Source of the DNA: CAMDPA01 sp965223035
GTDB taxonomy: Bacteria > Pseudomonadota > Alphaproteobacteria > Rhizobiales > Hyphomicrobiaceae
DNA length: 64,000 nt
Direction of reading: 5' to 3'
Assembly (NCBI GenBank): GCA_965223035.1
Contig: OZ244980.1
Coordinates: 1,922,001-1,986,000 of the forward strand
The notes under the pieces are model-generated. The model was not told the origin of the DNA and did not search any database. It was given only the letters and a program-made list of their open reading frames with translations. Shown piece by piece: positions 25,045 through 34,502 of this stretch. Each line of letters starts with the position of its first letter. Position 1 is the stretch's first letter. The translations under genes and the position numbers were made by a program.

Positions 25045-26379
25045 ATGAAGATCTGCATGATTGGTGCGGGCTATGTTGGGCTTGTCTCGGCGGCGTGCTT
25101 TTCGGAGTTTGGCTGGACGGTCACCTGTATCGATAAAGATCGCGACAAAGTCGAGGCGCTGAAGGCCGGCGAGGTGCCGATTTACGAACCTGGCCTTGAT
25201 GATCTGCTTGAGCGCAACATCGCGGCCAAGCGCCTGGCCTTTGCAACGGATCTCAAGGCGGCGGTGGCTGGCGTCGATCTGGTATTCCTCGCCGTCGGTA
25301 CCCCGATGCGGCGTGGCGACGGTCACGCGGACCTTTCCTTTGTTTATGCCGCGGTCGAGGAGCTGGCTCCGGCGCTGACCGGGTTTACCGTCATCGCCAC
25401 CAAGTCCACGGTGCCGGTCGGGACCAGCCGAAAAATCGAAGCGCGTCTGCGACAGCTGCACCCGGATGCCGACTTTGCCGTGTGCTCCAACCCGGAATTC
25501 TTGCGTGAAGGCTCGGCGATCCAGGACTTCACGCACCCTGACCGAGTCTTGGTGGGTTGCGATCAGCAACGTGCTCGCAGCGTGATGGAGCGCCTTTATA
25601 GCCCGTTGGCGCTGCGTAACGCGCCGGTGATGTTCGTCTCACGCGAGTCAGCGGAGTTGGCCAAGTATGCAGCCAACGCGTTTCTGGCAATGAAGATCAG
25701 CTTCATCAATGAAATGGCCGATCTGTGCGAAGAGCTGGGGGCGGATGTGCAGGAGGTGGCAAGTGCCATCGGTCAAGATCGGCGGATCGGCGACAAATTT
25801 TTGCACCCCGGACCGGGCTACGGCGGCTCCTGCTTTCCCAAGGATGTCTCGGCTCTGATGCGGACGGCGCGCGAGGCCAAGGCTCAACTGTCATTGGTCG
25901 AGCAGGTCCACCGCGTCAATGAGGAGCGCAAGATTGCGATGGCCAGCCGAATCGAACAGGCGGCCGGCGGCTCCGTGCTCAACAAAACCGTCGCCGTGTT
26001 GGGGATCACATTCAAACCGAATACCGACGACGTCCGCGAATCGCCGAGCCTCGTCGTGGTTCCGATGCTGCTCGAAAGGGGAGCAACGGTCCGTGTTTAC
26101 GATCCGCAGGGCCGCAGGCAGGCCAGTCCGCTGCTGCCCGGCGTTGTGTGGTGTGAGGCTGCGCTGGAGGCCGCGCAGGGCGCGGATGTGACGGTCGTGC
26201 TGACCGAGTGGAACGAATTTCGCGCGCTCGACCTCGTCGCCTTGAAGCGGACGATGCACGGCGATGTGTTGGTCGATCTGCGCAACATCTTTAGCGAGCG
26301 GGATGCCATTGCCGCCGGCTTTGCGTATGCCTCGGTTGGTCGCGCGTTGTCCAAGCGCGCAACCGAAGGCGTGGGTTAG
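25045..26379 (+). CDS. ugd: UDP-glucose 6-dehydrogenase
   Basis: NAD-dependent enzyme that oxidises UDP-glucose twice to UDP-glucuronate, a precursor of acidic polysaccharides and lipid A or exopolysaccharide sugars. 444 residues. Seen: Rossmann motif MIGAGYVGLVSAACF, FLAVGTPMRRGDGHADLSFV, TKSTVPVGTS, NPEFLREGSAI, the catalytic cysteine in GPGYGGSCFPKDVSAL, and FKPNTDDVRESPSL in the C-terminal domain. The ATG at 25045 has GGGGAA upstream; ATG 25030 and GTG 25027 are alternatives. It may supply the polysaccharide cluster at the left edge, but it is not adjacent to it. Confidence 0.96.
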   Translation: MKICMIGAGYVGLVSAACFSEFGWTVTCIDKDRDKVEALKAGEVPIYEPGLDDLLERNIAAKRLAFATDLKAAVAGVDLVFLAVGTPMRRGDGHADLSFVYAAVEELAPALTGFTVIATKSTVPVGTSRKIEARLRQLHPDADFAVCSNPEFLREGSAIQDFTHPDRVLVGCDQQRARSVMERLYSPLALRNAPVMFVSRESAELAKYAANAFLAMKISFINEMADLCEELGADVQEVASAIGQDRRIGDKFLHPGPGYGGSCFPKDVSALMRTAREAKAQLSLVEQVHRVNEERKIAMASRIEQAAGGSVLNKTVAVLGITFKPNTDDVRESPSLVVVPMLLERGATVRVYDPQGRRQASPLLPGVVWCEAALEAAQGADVTVVLTEWNEFRALDLVALKRTMHGDVLVDLRNIFSERDAIAAGFAYASVGRALSKRATEGVG

Positions 26380-26466
26380 CAACCGATTGCCGCATCGTCG
26401 TTGGCGAAGGCCTGGTGGCCGGAAGGCGTCGGAGGATGGCTGAACTCTGCACTCGCATTTCGGGGT

Positions 26467-26613
26467 CGGGCCGGAACCATCGCGCTTTCCGAGCCGACCA
26501 CCCAATCGCCCGCGTGTGTGGCCCGCGTGTGTGGGCTGCGTGTGTGGCCCGCGTGTGTGGGTGGCCGGGCAGGGGAGGGATGGCAAGGCATTCCGCCTCA
26601 GGCGGACACGATC
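26467..26613. repeat. Family B element with internal 13-bp tandem array
   Basis: Runs from GGGCCGGAACCATCGCGC to TTCCGCCTCAGGCGGACAC then GATC. The middle is expanded by four 13-bp units at 26508-26559 before GGGTGGCCGGGC. Confidence 0.7.
26508..26559. repeat. 13-bp tandem repeat, four units
   Basis: GCCCGCGTGTGTG in units 1, 2 and 4; unit 3 is GGCTGCGTGTGTG. It lies inside a family B element. Confidence 0.9.
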
Positions 26614-26632
26614 GAGCATTCAGAAGGCCGCA

Positions 26633-27895
26633 TTATCGACTGAAAAACCAACCGGTCCATACGGTGGAGCGACGCGCATAGCGTCGGACCACGCGACGTG
26701 ATGAACGTCTATATTGAATACGGCTTCGTGCGTATCGACGACGGACATGCCGTCGCTTCTTGGCACGCCTCACGCGCGACTTGCTGCGGGTGAGGCGTGG
26801 GGTCTGCGCGCGCGCGTTACGGGCCGCGGTGCGGACTGACCGTTTAGCCCGCGTTTGGCTCGGTGCTCGGATCACGACGCCGGCCACGCGCGGTCCGCCC
26901 ATCGACATGCGCCCTTCAAACCCCGATCCGAAATGCCTCGAGGACAGCCGGAAGCTCGAGGGCGGGGCGAACGCCGTCAACGGTGCGCGCGCGGAGGCTA
27001 TCAGGCTACGGTTGTCATTGGTTCGCTTTTTTACCGTCGTCTGCCATTTGTTCTTTTCCCGCTTGGCTAACCGGACTACGGCATCGACCATGCAACGGCC
27101 AGACGCAGACCGCGATTGCCCAGCCGGACAAGTCCCGCCACACGCAACGGCGCGACGACCTCGGATCAAGGTCAGCAGCAGGGGTGTCGGTTTGGCGACC
27201 GCCAACGCCGCGTTGATCCGGGCGGTAAACGCGGCCATCGCCCGCTTGGAGCCAGGTCCCCAAATCCCGTCAATCTGACCGTGATAGCAGCCTGCCCGCC
27301 GCAGTTCGGTTTGCAGCTCAGTGGCGAGCTGATATTTGGATAGAGGTTTTTTGGTGTTTTGGGGCGGCTGCCCCTGACCCGATCTCGGCATCGCCAGGCC
27401 TTGCTGGGTCACCACGCTGGCGGCCACGCGCGGCAGCGCTGCGCGCCCGACAGGGCGGCGACCACCGCTGCTTGACGCACGGCTTAACGCACGGCCGGGC
27501 GCCTGCCCAGACCGATCGGTTGCGAGCCATGCGGCTGTCGCACTGGTGGCCGCTGTCGCAGCCGTGGCCGCGGTTGCGCCGGCCAATGTGTCAGCGCGCC
27601 GCATCGGTTTTTGGTTTGCCGTTTTTCCCGCCAAAGCCGCACGCGCGATAGGTCGCCGCACGGCCACACGGCTGAGCGCAGCCGGAGACTGCGACAGCAA
27701 CGGCTTTGCCGGAGAAAACGTGCGCGACGGGCTGGCTGAGTACATCCAGCGCGGATCCATCCCCCGAAGTGTCGCGCGCGACGATGAATCGGCGGTTTGG
27801 GTCCACGCCGTCCTCTCGCCGCCGTTAGGCCGTTGCAGCAGGAGCGCGCAGGAAATCCCCAGATACAACAACAGCAGCGCGAGGATGAGCCGCAT
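26633..27895 (-). CDS. Peptidoglycan-binding protein with strongly basic C-terminal tail
   Basis: Exported or membrane-anchored protein of 420 residues. The ATG at 27895 starts a hydrophobic N-terminal helix (MRLILALLLLYLGISCALLL), followed by an Ala/Arg/Ser-rich linker. A peptidoglycan-binding motif lies at about residues 190-235 (LQTELRRAGCYHGQIDGIWG, PGSKRAMAAFTARINAAL), then a cysteine-rich motif (CGGTCPAGQ, GRCM). The last 100 residues are very rich in Arg and Lys (VRRAKKRRHVRRRYARSRIQ). Related proteins occur in Hyphomicrobiales; function unknown. A wall- or polyanion-binding role is an inference from composition. Confidence 0.78.
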   Translation of the reverse strand: MRLILALLLLYLGISCALLLQRPNGGERTAWTQTADSSSRATLRGMDPRWMYSASPSRTFSPAKPLLSQSPAALSRVAVRRPIARAALAGKTANQKPMRRADTLAGATAATAATAATSATAAWLATDRSGQAPGRALSRASSSGGRRPVGRAALPRVAASVVTQQGLAMPRSGQGQPPQNTKKPLSKYQLATELQTELRRAGCYHGQIDGIWGPGSKRAMAAFTARINAALAVAKPTPLLLTLIRGRRAVACGGTCPAGQSRSASGRCMVDAVVRLAKREKNKWQTTVKKRTNDNRSLIASARAPLTAFAPPSSFRLSSRHFGSGFEGRMSMGGPRVAGVVIRAPSQTRAKRSVRTAARNARAQTPRLTRSKSRVRRAKKRRHVRRRYARSRIQYRRSSRRVVRRYARRSTVWTGWFFSR

Positions 27896-28662
27896 CACCT
27901 GATACCCTGATTACGCACCGGCACGGCAAGATGAACGGCCGCGCCCATCGACATGCGCAGCTGCAGATCTTCAACGAAAAGCCAGCGGGACCGGCAGCGT
28001 GGCTGGAACGACACAGCCCACAACCCACAGCTTATCTACAGCCTCTTATGGTAGAGCCAACCCCAACAACTTGGCAACTAAAACCGTACACTGAACATTG
28101 AAAATTTACTCAAAATAAATGCTTAGGTGCTGCATTAGCCGGCTGCGGTGCTCGAGGGGTAAGCACAACATTTAGATGTGCGTCTAAACGCCCCCACAAT
28201 ATCCTGTTGATAACGTCGGCGATGTCGTCGACGTGTCGCATCGTGCCATCGATGCGCCCTGCGGAGATCGCCATGCGCCGGGCGGCAAGCGCCGATCCCT
28301 GACCCTAGGCGGTTGAGACTCTTATCAATTTGCATCCGAATCAGGTAAAAGATTCGTTGTTGAGGGATGTATGGCGCTTTTGCGTCGCGTCGGATAAGGG
28401 CGGCGATCCATGACGTAACTGCTTCCAGCGGCGGAGGCAGCTCACGGCAGGATTCGTCGATTCGACCCTCTGCTGCGGCGGTGACATTCTGCTCAACCAA
28501 GATTCCGGGCAGCCACCTGGCTGTAACGCTCAACCGGGTTCGAGGAGTCCACATTGGACGTGTCGCCGTTGGTGCGGAGCGTACATTTCCTCGTAACGGG
28601 GGTCGGTGGATGTGGAATGTCTCCACGCACGGTCGGCTTCCCAACCAGATGAGGGCACCATC
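27896..28662. other. Spacer upstream of the membrane/primase-C-like gene
   Basis: About 770 bp, in part AT-richer (28030-28400), with a short inverted repeat TTTAGA-N6-TCTAAA (28171-28188). A 169-codon frame on the minus strand (28135-28644) has no recognisable similarity or ribosome-binding site and is not called. Confidence 0.5.
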
Positions 28663-29943
28663 ATGCTAAGGCATGCGCTAGGGGTAACGGGAGTCCTCGC
28701 GGCCGGGGTGTTGTTGGCGGTATCGGCGGCGATGAACTACCGGTTTGGCGTAAATCTCGGAAGAACCGAGCTCGACGGGCAGATCTACGGGGTTGCAAGT
28801 GCAGCTGCCGATTGCCTCAAGGCGCTCGTACCGTTCTTCCTGTTTGCCGCACTGAGGACACGAATGTGGTCGCAGGCGGCCGCATCGGTTTTGGTCTTGT
28901 GCGTGGTCACGGCCTATTCGCTGACCTCCGCGCTTGGTCATGCTGCGCTGAACCGCTTTGATAAGACGGCCCAGCGCACTCAACAGGCCCAGTCCTATAA
29001 GGACCTGCGCGCCGATCTGAAGCGGGCTGAGGGGCAACTCAGTTGGATCCCTCAACATCGACCTGCTGAGACCGTGCAAAGCGCCATCGACGGCCTCAAG
29101 ACGAAACGGGCCTGGAAGTGGTCCAAGGGCTGCACGGTGACCCGTAATCGTACCACGCGCGGCTTCTGCCAACAGCTCCACACTCTGTCGTCCGAGCTCG
29201 CGTCAGCCCGACAGGCCGCGGCGCTGGAGGCGCGGATCGCCGGCGTGAAGGCGGAGCTCGCGCAAGTCAAGGGAGAAGGCCATCAGGCCGGGGGCGATCC
29301 TCAGGCGACGGTGCTTGCCAAAGTCGCGGGGCTTGTCGTCCCTGGCATCACGGTCGAGGACGTGCAAATGGCGATGACGATCTTCATCGCGCTGTTGCTC
29401 GAAGTTGGATCGGGCTTAGGCATCTACATCGCCTTCAGTCAGTGGCGCATCAACGATCGGCTGGTTCCGGTTGCTCCGGCACGTACCATCGTTGCCGCAG
29501 CTCCGGCGGTCGAGCCTGCGAAGGTTGAGCAAGTAGCCATCGAAGCTGCAGAGGTCGAACAGATCCCAGCGATCACATCGGAGCAACCTGAAACTGAGCC
29601 CATGGTGGCGAGCGCTAACGACAACAAATCGGTGTCGCAGGCGACATCGGCGCCTCGGCTTGTTGCGCCGGAGAGTGATGTCCAGGGGTTCTACCGCGAA
29701 CGCATTGAAACAAGGGAGGGGTCCAGTCTCACTGCAACGGCCTTATATGAGGACTACTGTGAGTGGTGCGAGGAACACAACAAGGAGCCACTAGCACTGC
29801 CAACATTTGGTCGCGAGTTCGGTGAACTTGGAGTGCATAAAGCCAAGATTGCAGGACGAGTCCGCTACCTCGGTATTGGGTTGAAGGCGGAAGAGGACCA
29901 CGAGGAGGATAAGAAGCCGCCGGTTTACGATGTAAAGGCCGCA
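28663..29943 (+). CDS. Membrane protein with coiled coil and phage/plasmid-primase-like C-terminal domain
   Basis: 426 residues from an ATG with GAGGG seven bases upstream. Layout: three N-terminal hydrophobic segments (about residues 5-22, 42-62 and 68-95), a charged helical stretch likely to form a coiled coil (about 98-205, e.g. KDLRADLKRAEGQLSWI), a fourth membrane segment (MAMTIFIALLLEVGSGLGIY), a Glu/Pro/Ala linker, then a C-terminal domain of about 80 residues (LYEDYCEWCEEHNKEPLALP, FGREFGELGVHKAKIAGRVR, YLGIGL). That last block resembles the winged-helix end of P4/D5-type primases, which suggests a mobile-element origin. Followed by a strong terminator. Function unknown. Confidence 0.7.
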
Positions 29944-29965
29944 TAGCTCAGCGGCACTCAAGCAG

Positions 29966-29993
29966 AAGGCCACCCAAGGGGTGGCCTTTTTTG
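29966..29993 (+). terminator. Rho-independent terminator
   Basis: Stem GGCCACCC / GGGTGGCC with a short AAG loop, directly followed by six T. It lies 22 bp after the stop of the membrane protein gene. Confidence 0.93.
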
Positions 29994-30136
29994 TTGTCAG
30001 GTCGGGATCGGGTGGCGATTGCCGCCCGTCGTTGCGTTCGGTGATCGTGGTCCTATCGGTTCGGCGCTTGCCCGGACTTGCGTCCCACCGCTTTTGACCT
30101 ACATCAGCCGGGTCCACAGCTCTTGAGGTTGATCCC

Positions 30137-30868
30137 ATGACCCCCGATGAACGGCAGATGATTTCCGGCTTGTTTGAGCGCATGCGCCAGCAGGGCGCGG
30201 TCGAAAAGGACCGGGAAGCCCAGGCGCTGATCGATGAGAGCGTGCGCCAGCTGCCGGACGGCCCTTACATGCTGGTGCAAACCGCGCTGGTGCAGGATAT
30301 CGCCTTGCAACAGCAGGAGCAGCGTATCCAACAGCTGGAGCAAACCGTCAGCGAGCTGCAGCAGCGCGGCAATCACGCTGCGCCAGCCGAAGCTGCGGGC
30401 GGTGGCAGCTTTCTGGGCGGTCTGTTGGGCGGTGCACGGCCGGCGAGCGTGCCGGCGGCTGGACGTCCGCGACCGACGCAGCCAGCGTCGTCCGCACCCC
30501 GAACCGGCAGCCCCTGGTCAGCTGCAGCAGGTGCCGGCGGCGGCGCGCGAGCCGGTGCGGGGCAGCGCGGGGCCGGTGCGGAGCGGGGCGGCGGCTTCTT
30601 GCGCAGCGCGATGGCCACCGCCGCCGGCGTGACCGGCGGCATGCTGGCGGCCAACGCCATCAGCAGCATGTTCAGCAGCGAATCCGGCGGTTCGGCACAA
30701 GCGGCGGAAGCGACACCGGCTGCGGACGAGACGCCCGGATCGTTGTCCGGCACGCCGACTGGGCCGACGCCGAACGAGGACGGTGGGAGCGGATATCACG
30801 ATGCTCAGGATGATTTCGGGCAGGAGGATTTCGGCGACGACGACCTCGACCTCGGCGGCTGGGACTGA
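30137..30868 (+). CDS. DUF2076 family protein
   Basis: 243 residues, ATG with GAGG eight bases upstream. The N-terminal DUF2076 core is clear: TPDERQMISGLFERMRQQGA, DGPYMLVQTALVQDIALQQQ, then a glutamine-rich coiled coil (about 55-80). A Gly/Ala-rich segment (GGSFLGGLLGG and AGVTGGMLAANAISSMF) is followed by a very acidic end (DDFGQEDFGDDDLDLGGWD). The family is common in proteobacteria and often annotated as a periplasmic ligand-binding sensor without firm evidence; no signal peptide is seen here. Confidence 0.88.
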   Translation: MTPDERQMISGLFERMRQQGAVEKDREAQALIDESVRQLPDGPYMLVQTALVQDIALQQQEQRIQQLEQTVSELQQRGNHAAPAEAAGGGSFLGGLLGGARPASVPAAGRPRPTQPASSAPRTGSPWSAAAGAGGGARAGAGQRGAGAERGGGFLRSAMATAAGVTGGMLAANAISSMFSSESGGSAQAAEATPAADETPGSLSGTPTGPTPNEDGGSGYHDAQDDFGQEDFGDDDLDLGGWD

Positions 30869-31158
30869 GCGCGTCAGGCCCACTTGAGGCGCGCGACCTC
30901 GCAGCCAGCTTCCCGCGTTCAAGTGGAGCGCGCCATCTCCCACCAGCGCCACGCTGGACCAACCCGAACCACCAGGCGATCGCTGGTGGCCAGTAACCGC
31001 CTGGTTTAATGCTGCCCTTCGATGCAGCTTGTTGTTTGCCGCTTGGACCCCGCCGGTCCGTCAGTTCATGGCGGCCTGAGGCGGGTGGGTCGATGCCCGG
31101 CGGCCAAACTGCCGACAAGACCCTGCCGACAAGACCCTGCCGACAATGTCCCGCCTGC
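30869..31158. other. Spacer with 14-bp tandem repeat
   Basis: No gene. Ends in a 14-bp tandem repeat just before a family A element. Confidence 0.55.
31109..31146. repeat. 14-bp tandem repeat
   Basis: CTGCCGACAAGACC twice, followed by CTGCCGACA. Confidence 0.88.
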
Positions 31159-31311
31159 TAGAGCAACCTGCCTTTCATCGGAATCGGAACGATCCCGATG
31201 AAAGGCAGAAAGTTGCTCACCACTTTAACAGCGATCATCGTTGCGCCTTAAATCGGAACCGGCGCAATTGGAACCGGCGTTGCGGTTCCGATTTAAGGCG
31301 CGATGATCTAG
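31159..31311. repeat. Family A double-palindrome element, full length
   Basis: 153 bp, CTAGAGCAACCTGCC to GGCGCGATGATCTAG. Its first hairpin has TTTCATCGG paired with CCGATGAAA where other copies have TTTAATCGG with CCGATTAAA, a compensatory change. Its right-hand CTAG supplies the ptrB stop codon. Confidence 0.95.
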
Positions 31312-33452
31312 GCCGATGCCGCTCGGCCGGCGATCTTGAGCGCGAAGGCATAGTCCAATGCCACTTCGCGCAGCTGTTCGAAGCGGCCGGAGGCGCCGCC
31401 GTGGCCCGCGTCCATGTTGGTCTTCAGCAGCAGCAGGTTGTTGTTGGTCTTGCGTTGGCGTAGTCGCGCCACCCATTTGGCCGGCTCCCAATAGGTGACG
31501 CGAGGGTCGGTCAGTCCGGCCAACGCCAGGATATGCGGATAATCCTTGGCCGTGACGTTGTCGTAGGGGCTGTAGCTGCGGATGATCTCGAAGTCCTCCA
31601 GGCTTTCGATCGGATTGCCCCACTCCGGCCATTCCGGCGGGGTCAGCGGGAGGTCCTTATCCAACATGGTGTTGAGCACATCGACGAATGGTACGTCGGC
31701 GATGATGCCGAGGTAGAGATCCGCGGCCATGTTGGCGACCGCACCCATCAGCATGCCGCCGGCCGAGCCACCATTGGCGACGATGTTGCCCCGCCGGGTG
31801 TAGCCCTCGCTCACCAGGAATTCGCCGACATCGATGAAATCTGTGAAGGTGTTGAGCTTGGTCTTGTGCTTGCCGCCCGTGTACCAGCGATAGCCCTTGT
31901 CCTTGCCGCCACGGATATGGGCGATAGCATATACGAAGCCGCGGTCGACCAATGAGAGACGGGTGATAGAAAAGCTGGCCGGGATCGAGGACCCGTAGCT
32001 GCCATAACCGTAGAGCAAAAGGGGCGCGGTTCCGTCGAGCGGCGTGGTTTTGCGATAGAGCAGTGATACCGGGATGGTCTCGCCGTCGCGAGCCGGCGCG
32101 TAAAGCCGGCGGGTCACATAGTCGGCCGCATCGTGACCGCTCGGAACCTCCTGCATCTTTCGCAAGGTGCGTTGGCGGGTTTCCATGTCGTAGTCGAAAA
32201 CCTGACTGGGCGTCGTCATCGAGGCATACGTGAATCGCGTGCGTGTGGTGTCGAATTCGTAGCCGGCCGACAGCCCGAGGGCATAGGCTTCCTCGGGGAA
32301 CGAAATCGCGTGCTCAGCGCCGTCGGCCCAACGGCGAACGACGATGCGTGGCAGACCATGCTCGCGCTCCAGCCGGATCAGGTGACGGCGATAGGCGACG
32401 ACGTCAAGGATCAGCCGTCCCGCCTTGTGCGGCACCAATTCACGCCAATGATCCGGGTCGGGTGAGGCAACGGGGGCCTGGCAAATCTTAAAGTCTTCCG
32501 CGCCGTCGCGGTTGGTGGTGATAATCAGCTGGTCACCGAGTTCAGGCAAAACGGCGTGCTCGACGCTATATTCATGGCCTTCGCTGCGAGCCGCGATCAG
32601 CACCGGTTCCGAGCTAGGCGCGGCGGCATCGACCAGGCGGATCTCGCTGGTCTGATGATCGTGCGCGTCGATCAGGATGAAACGGCCAGATTGGGTCGAG
32701 CCGACGCCGACGTAAAAGCCGATGTCGGCTTCGGCGTACACGCGCACGTCTTGGCTCTGTTCAGTGCCGAGCAGATGCCGCCAGACCTCCATCGGCCGCA
32801 AGTGGGGGTCGAGCTTGACATAGAAAAAAGTTTGGTTGTCGCGGGCCCAGACGATACCACCTCGGGTGCCGGTCACTGCATCGGCGAGATCTTGACCGGT
32901 CAGTAAATCGCGAACGCGAATGGTGTAGGCCTCCGAGCCCTTGTCATCCACTGCGTACGCCAAAAACCGGTGATCATCGCTGTGGGTGGCGCCGCCCAGC
33001 TGCCAGTAGGTGAGGCCACGCGCCTCCGCGTTGCCATCGAGCAGGATTTGCTCCCCACCGTCCTCCGGCGTCTGGTCGCGCGGACAACGGCAGATCCTTG
33101 GATACTGGGCACCGGTGGTAAAGCTCGAGTAGTACGACCAACGGCCATGCGGCAGCGGCACCGAGCTGTCGTCCTCCTTGATGCGGCCCCGCATCTCGGC
33201 AAACAACACCTCCTGCAAATGCTCGGTATCGGCTAAGACTGCCGCGGTGTAGGCATTCTCAGCCTCCAGATAGGAGCGGATGGCCGGATCCAGCGCACCG
33301 GGATCCTGCATCACCTGCTGCCAATTTTCAGCGCGCAGCCAGGCATACTCGTCGGTCAGCGTGACGCCATGGCACGAGGTCGTGCGTCGGTGCTGTGGCG
33401 CGCGCGGTGGTGCCGACGGAGTGGCGACCGGTTCGATCTTGGGTTTGTCCAT
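31308..33452 (-). CDS. ptrB: Oligopeptidase B (S9A prolyl oligopeptidase family)
   Basis: Serine peptidase that cleaves small peptides after basic residues, usually cytoplasmic. 714 residues, the family length. An N-terminal seven-bladed propeller (residues about 75-420, e.g. HSDDHRFLAYAVDDKGSEAY) precedes the alpha/beta-hydrolase domain: YGYGSYGSSIPASFS, FVYAIAHIRGG, catalytic Ser563 (NGGSAGGML), Asp649 (LTDPRV) and His684 (DAGHGG). No signal peptide. The TAG stop lies in the CTAG end of a family A element, so the element directly abuts the coding sequence. Confidence 0.96.
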   Translation of the reverse strand: MDKPKIEPVATPSAPPRAPQHRRTTSCHGVTLTDEYAWLRAENWQQVMQDPGALDPAIRSYLEAENAYTAAVLADTEHLQEVLFAEMRGRIKEDDSSVPLPHGRWSYYSSFTTGAQYPRICRCPRDQTPEDGGEQILLDGNAEARGLTYWQLGGATHSDDHRFLAYAVDDKGSEAYTIRVRDLLTGQDLADAVTGTRGGIVWARDNQTFFYVKLDPHLRPMEVWRHLLGTEQSQDVRVYAEADIGFYVGVGSTQSGRFILIDAHDHQTSEIRLVDAAAPSSEPVLIAARSEGHEYSVEHAVLPELGDQLIITTNRDGAEDFKICQAPVASPDPDHWRELVPHKAGRLILDVVAYRRHLIRLEREHGLPRIVVRRWADGAEHAISFPEEAYALGLSAGYEFDTTRTRFTYASMTTPSQVFDYDMETRQRTLRKMQEVPSGHDAADYVTRRLYAPARDGETIPVSLLYRKTTPLDGTAPLLLYGYGSYGSSIPASFSITRLSLVDRGFVYAIAHIRGGKDKGYRWYTGGKHKTKLNTFTDFIDVGEFLVSEGYTRRGNIVANGGSAGGMLMGAVANMAADLYLGIIADVPFVDVLNTMLDKDLPLTPPEWPEWGNPIESLEDFEIIRSYSPYDNVTAKDYPHILALAGLTDPRVTYWEPAKWVARLRQRKTNNNLLLLKTNMDAGHGGASGRFEQLREVALDYAFALKIAGRAASA

Positions 33453-33514
33453 CCTCGGGGCCTTGCTCTGGGTTGGGGCTTTGATCGCTCCTGACGTGTC
33501 GTGCAGCGCGCTGC

Positions 33515-33560
33515 TTTCGATCGCAGTCCGCCCGGTTCCGATCGAAAGCAGGTTGCTCTC
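33515..33560. repeat. Family A single hairpin, diverged but still paired
   Basis: CTGCTTTCGATCG and CGATCGAAAGCAG remain fully complementary, followed by GTTGCTCT. The sequence has drifted while pairing has been kept. Confidence 0.65.
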
Positions 33561-33728
33561 GCGGGGCCGGCGTCAAACGTGGGCTGGATCGATCGTTCCC
33601 CGATGATCGCCGGCAGCCGGACCGACCACCGGATCATGATCAATTGCTTGGCCATCGTCCATTTTGATTTGTCAGGATCACAAGCGCACCGGCCGTTGCG
33701 GTCGCATAGCTCGGGTCGGCGATCCGGG

Positions 33729-34070
33729 CTACGCGCGTTTCGGCCGCAGCACGGCAATCTGGGTTGGCGGCGGCGAGCTGACCGGGGCACGTGGTGTACG
33801 CTTGCGTTCGACGACGACGGCGCGACTCGGCCGTCCGTTCGACCTGCCGACGTCGATCCGCTGCACGTTGCTCGCAGGCCTTGGCCGGGCTGCCTTTAGC
33901 GCTCGGATGGTGTCCTGCTCCAGCGGTAACCCCAGCAACGCGGCCGCGATTTCAACCTGCTGCTCAAGATCATCGATCATGCCCGCTGCCGCGAACATGG
34001 CTTCTTCAAGTGTCGGCCGCTCGTCCTTGACGCGCAGCCGAACCAATTTTTTGTCTTCGGTACGGCGCAT
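33729..34070 (-). CDS. Small hypothetical protein
   Basis: 113 residues, not recognised. The N-terminal 60 residues look like a folded helical unit (LVRLRVKDERPTLEEAMFAA, AGMIDDLEQQVEIAAALLGL), and the C-terminal half is basic and Pro/Arg-rich. No signal peptide or membrane segment. It stands alone between ptrB and msrB with a weak ribosome-binding site. The amino-acid pattern of the N-terminal half supports a real gene over frames on the other strand. Confidence 0.5.
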   Translation of the reverse strand: MRRTEDKKLVRLRVKDERPTLEEAMFAAAGMIDDLEQQVEIAAALLGLPLEQDTIRALKAARPRPASNVQRIDVGRSNGRPSRAVVVERKRTPRAPVSSPPPTQIAVLRPKRA

Positions 34071-34502
34071 CGGATGTTGCTCAATGTTGCTGCCACGAGG
34101 CTTTTAGCGGAGTATTGTGACAGCTTGTTCGGCGCGATGGTACTGTAGATGTTGCATTGCACAAATTTGTCGCGTGCTTGGGAAGCTGCTTGAGCGGGCC
34201 ACCTTTCGCAACGGCGCAACCAGGACGTCGTCTGGATTTTCGCTGCGGCTTGGCGCCCGGCTCACCGTCGGCGTCGCGGTGCGGCGATGGGCCTGGTGGA
34301 ACGATTTTGTCTCTTGCCGCGCCGCCCCGGCTACTCACGTGGCGTGCCATAAGGCCGATTGCAAGAGGCGCTGAGCCGTCGGCGCCCGACCCGTCGGTTC
34401 CGGCCTCCGCGACCGCATTCCTTCCCGATCATGGCTGGCGAGCGGGCGACGCGGAAGCCCGCAGGGGCGCTTGCGGTGACGGGCTCACAGCCAGCAGAAG
34501 CC
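34071..34502. other. Spacer, nothing recognised
   Basis: About 430 bp, GC-rich, without a supported gene, repeat-family copy or terminator. Confidence 0.45.

Noticed and set aside
28525..28560. GGGTTCGAGGAGTCC resembling a tRNA T-arm
   Set aside because: No acceptor, D or anticodon stems can be built around it.
28135..28644. 169-codon frame on the minus strand in the spacer before the membrane/primase-like gene
   Set aside because: Low-complexity, Arg/Pro-rich product with no ribosome-binding site and no family resemblance.
31146..31463. 105-codon frame beginning inside a family A element before the ptrB 3-prime end
   Set aside because: It is the translation of the element plus the antisense of ptrB; similar AFNR peptides arise from several copies for the same reason.
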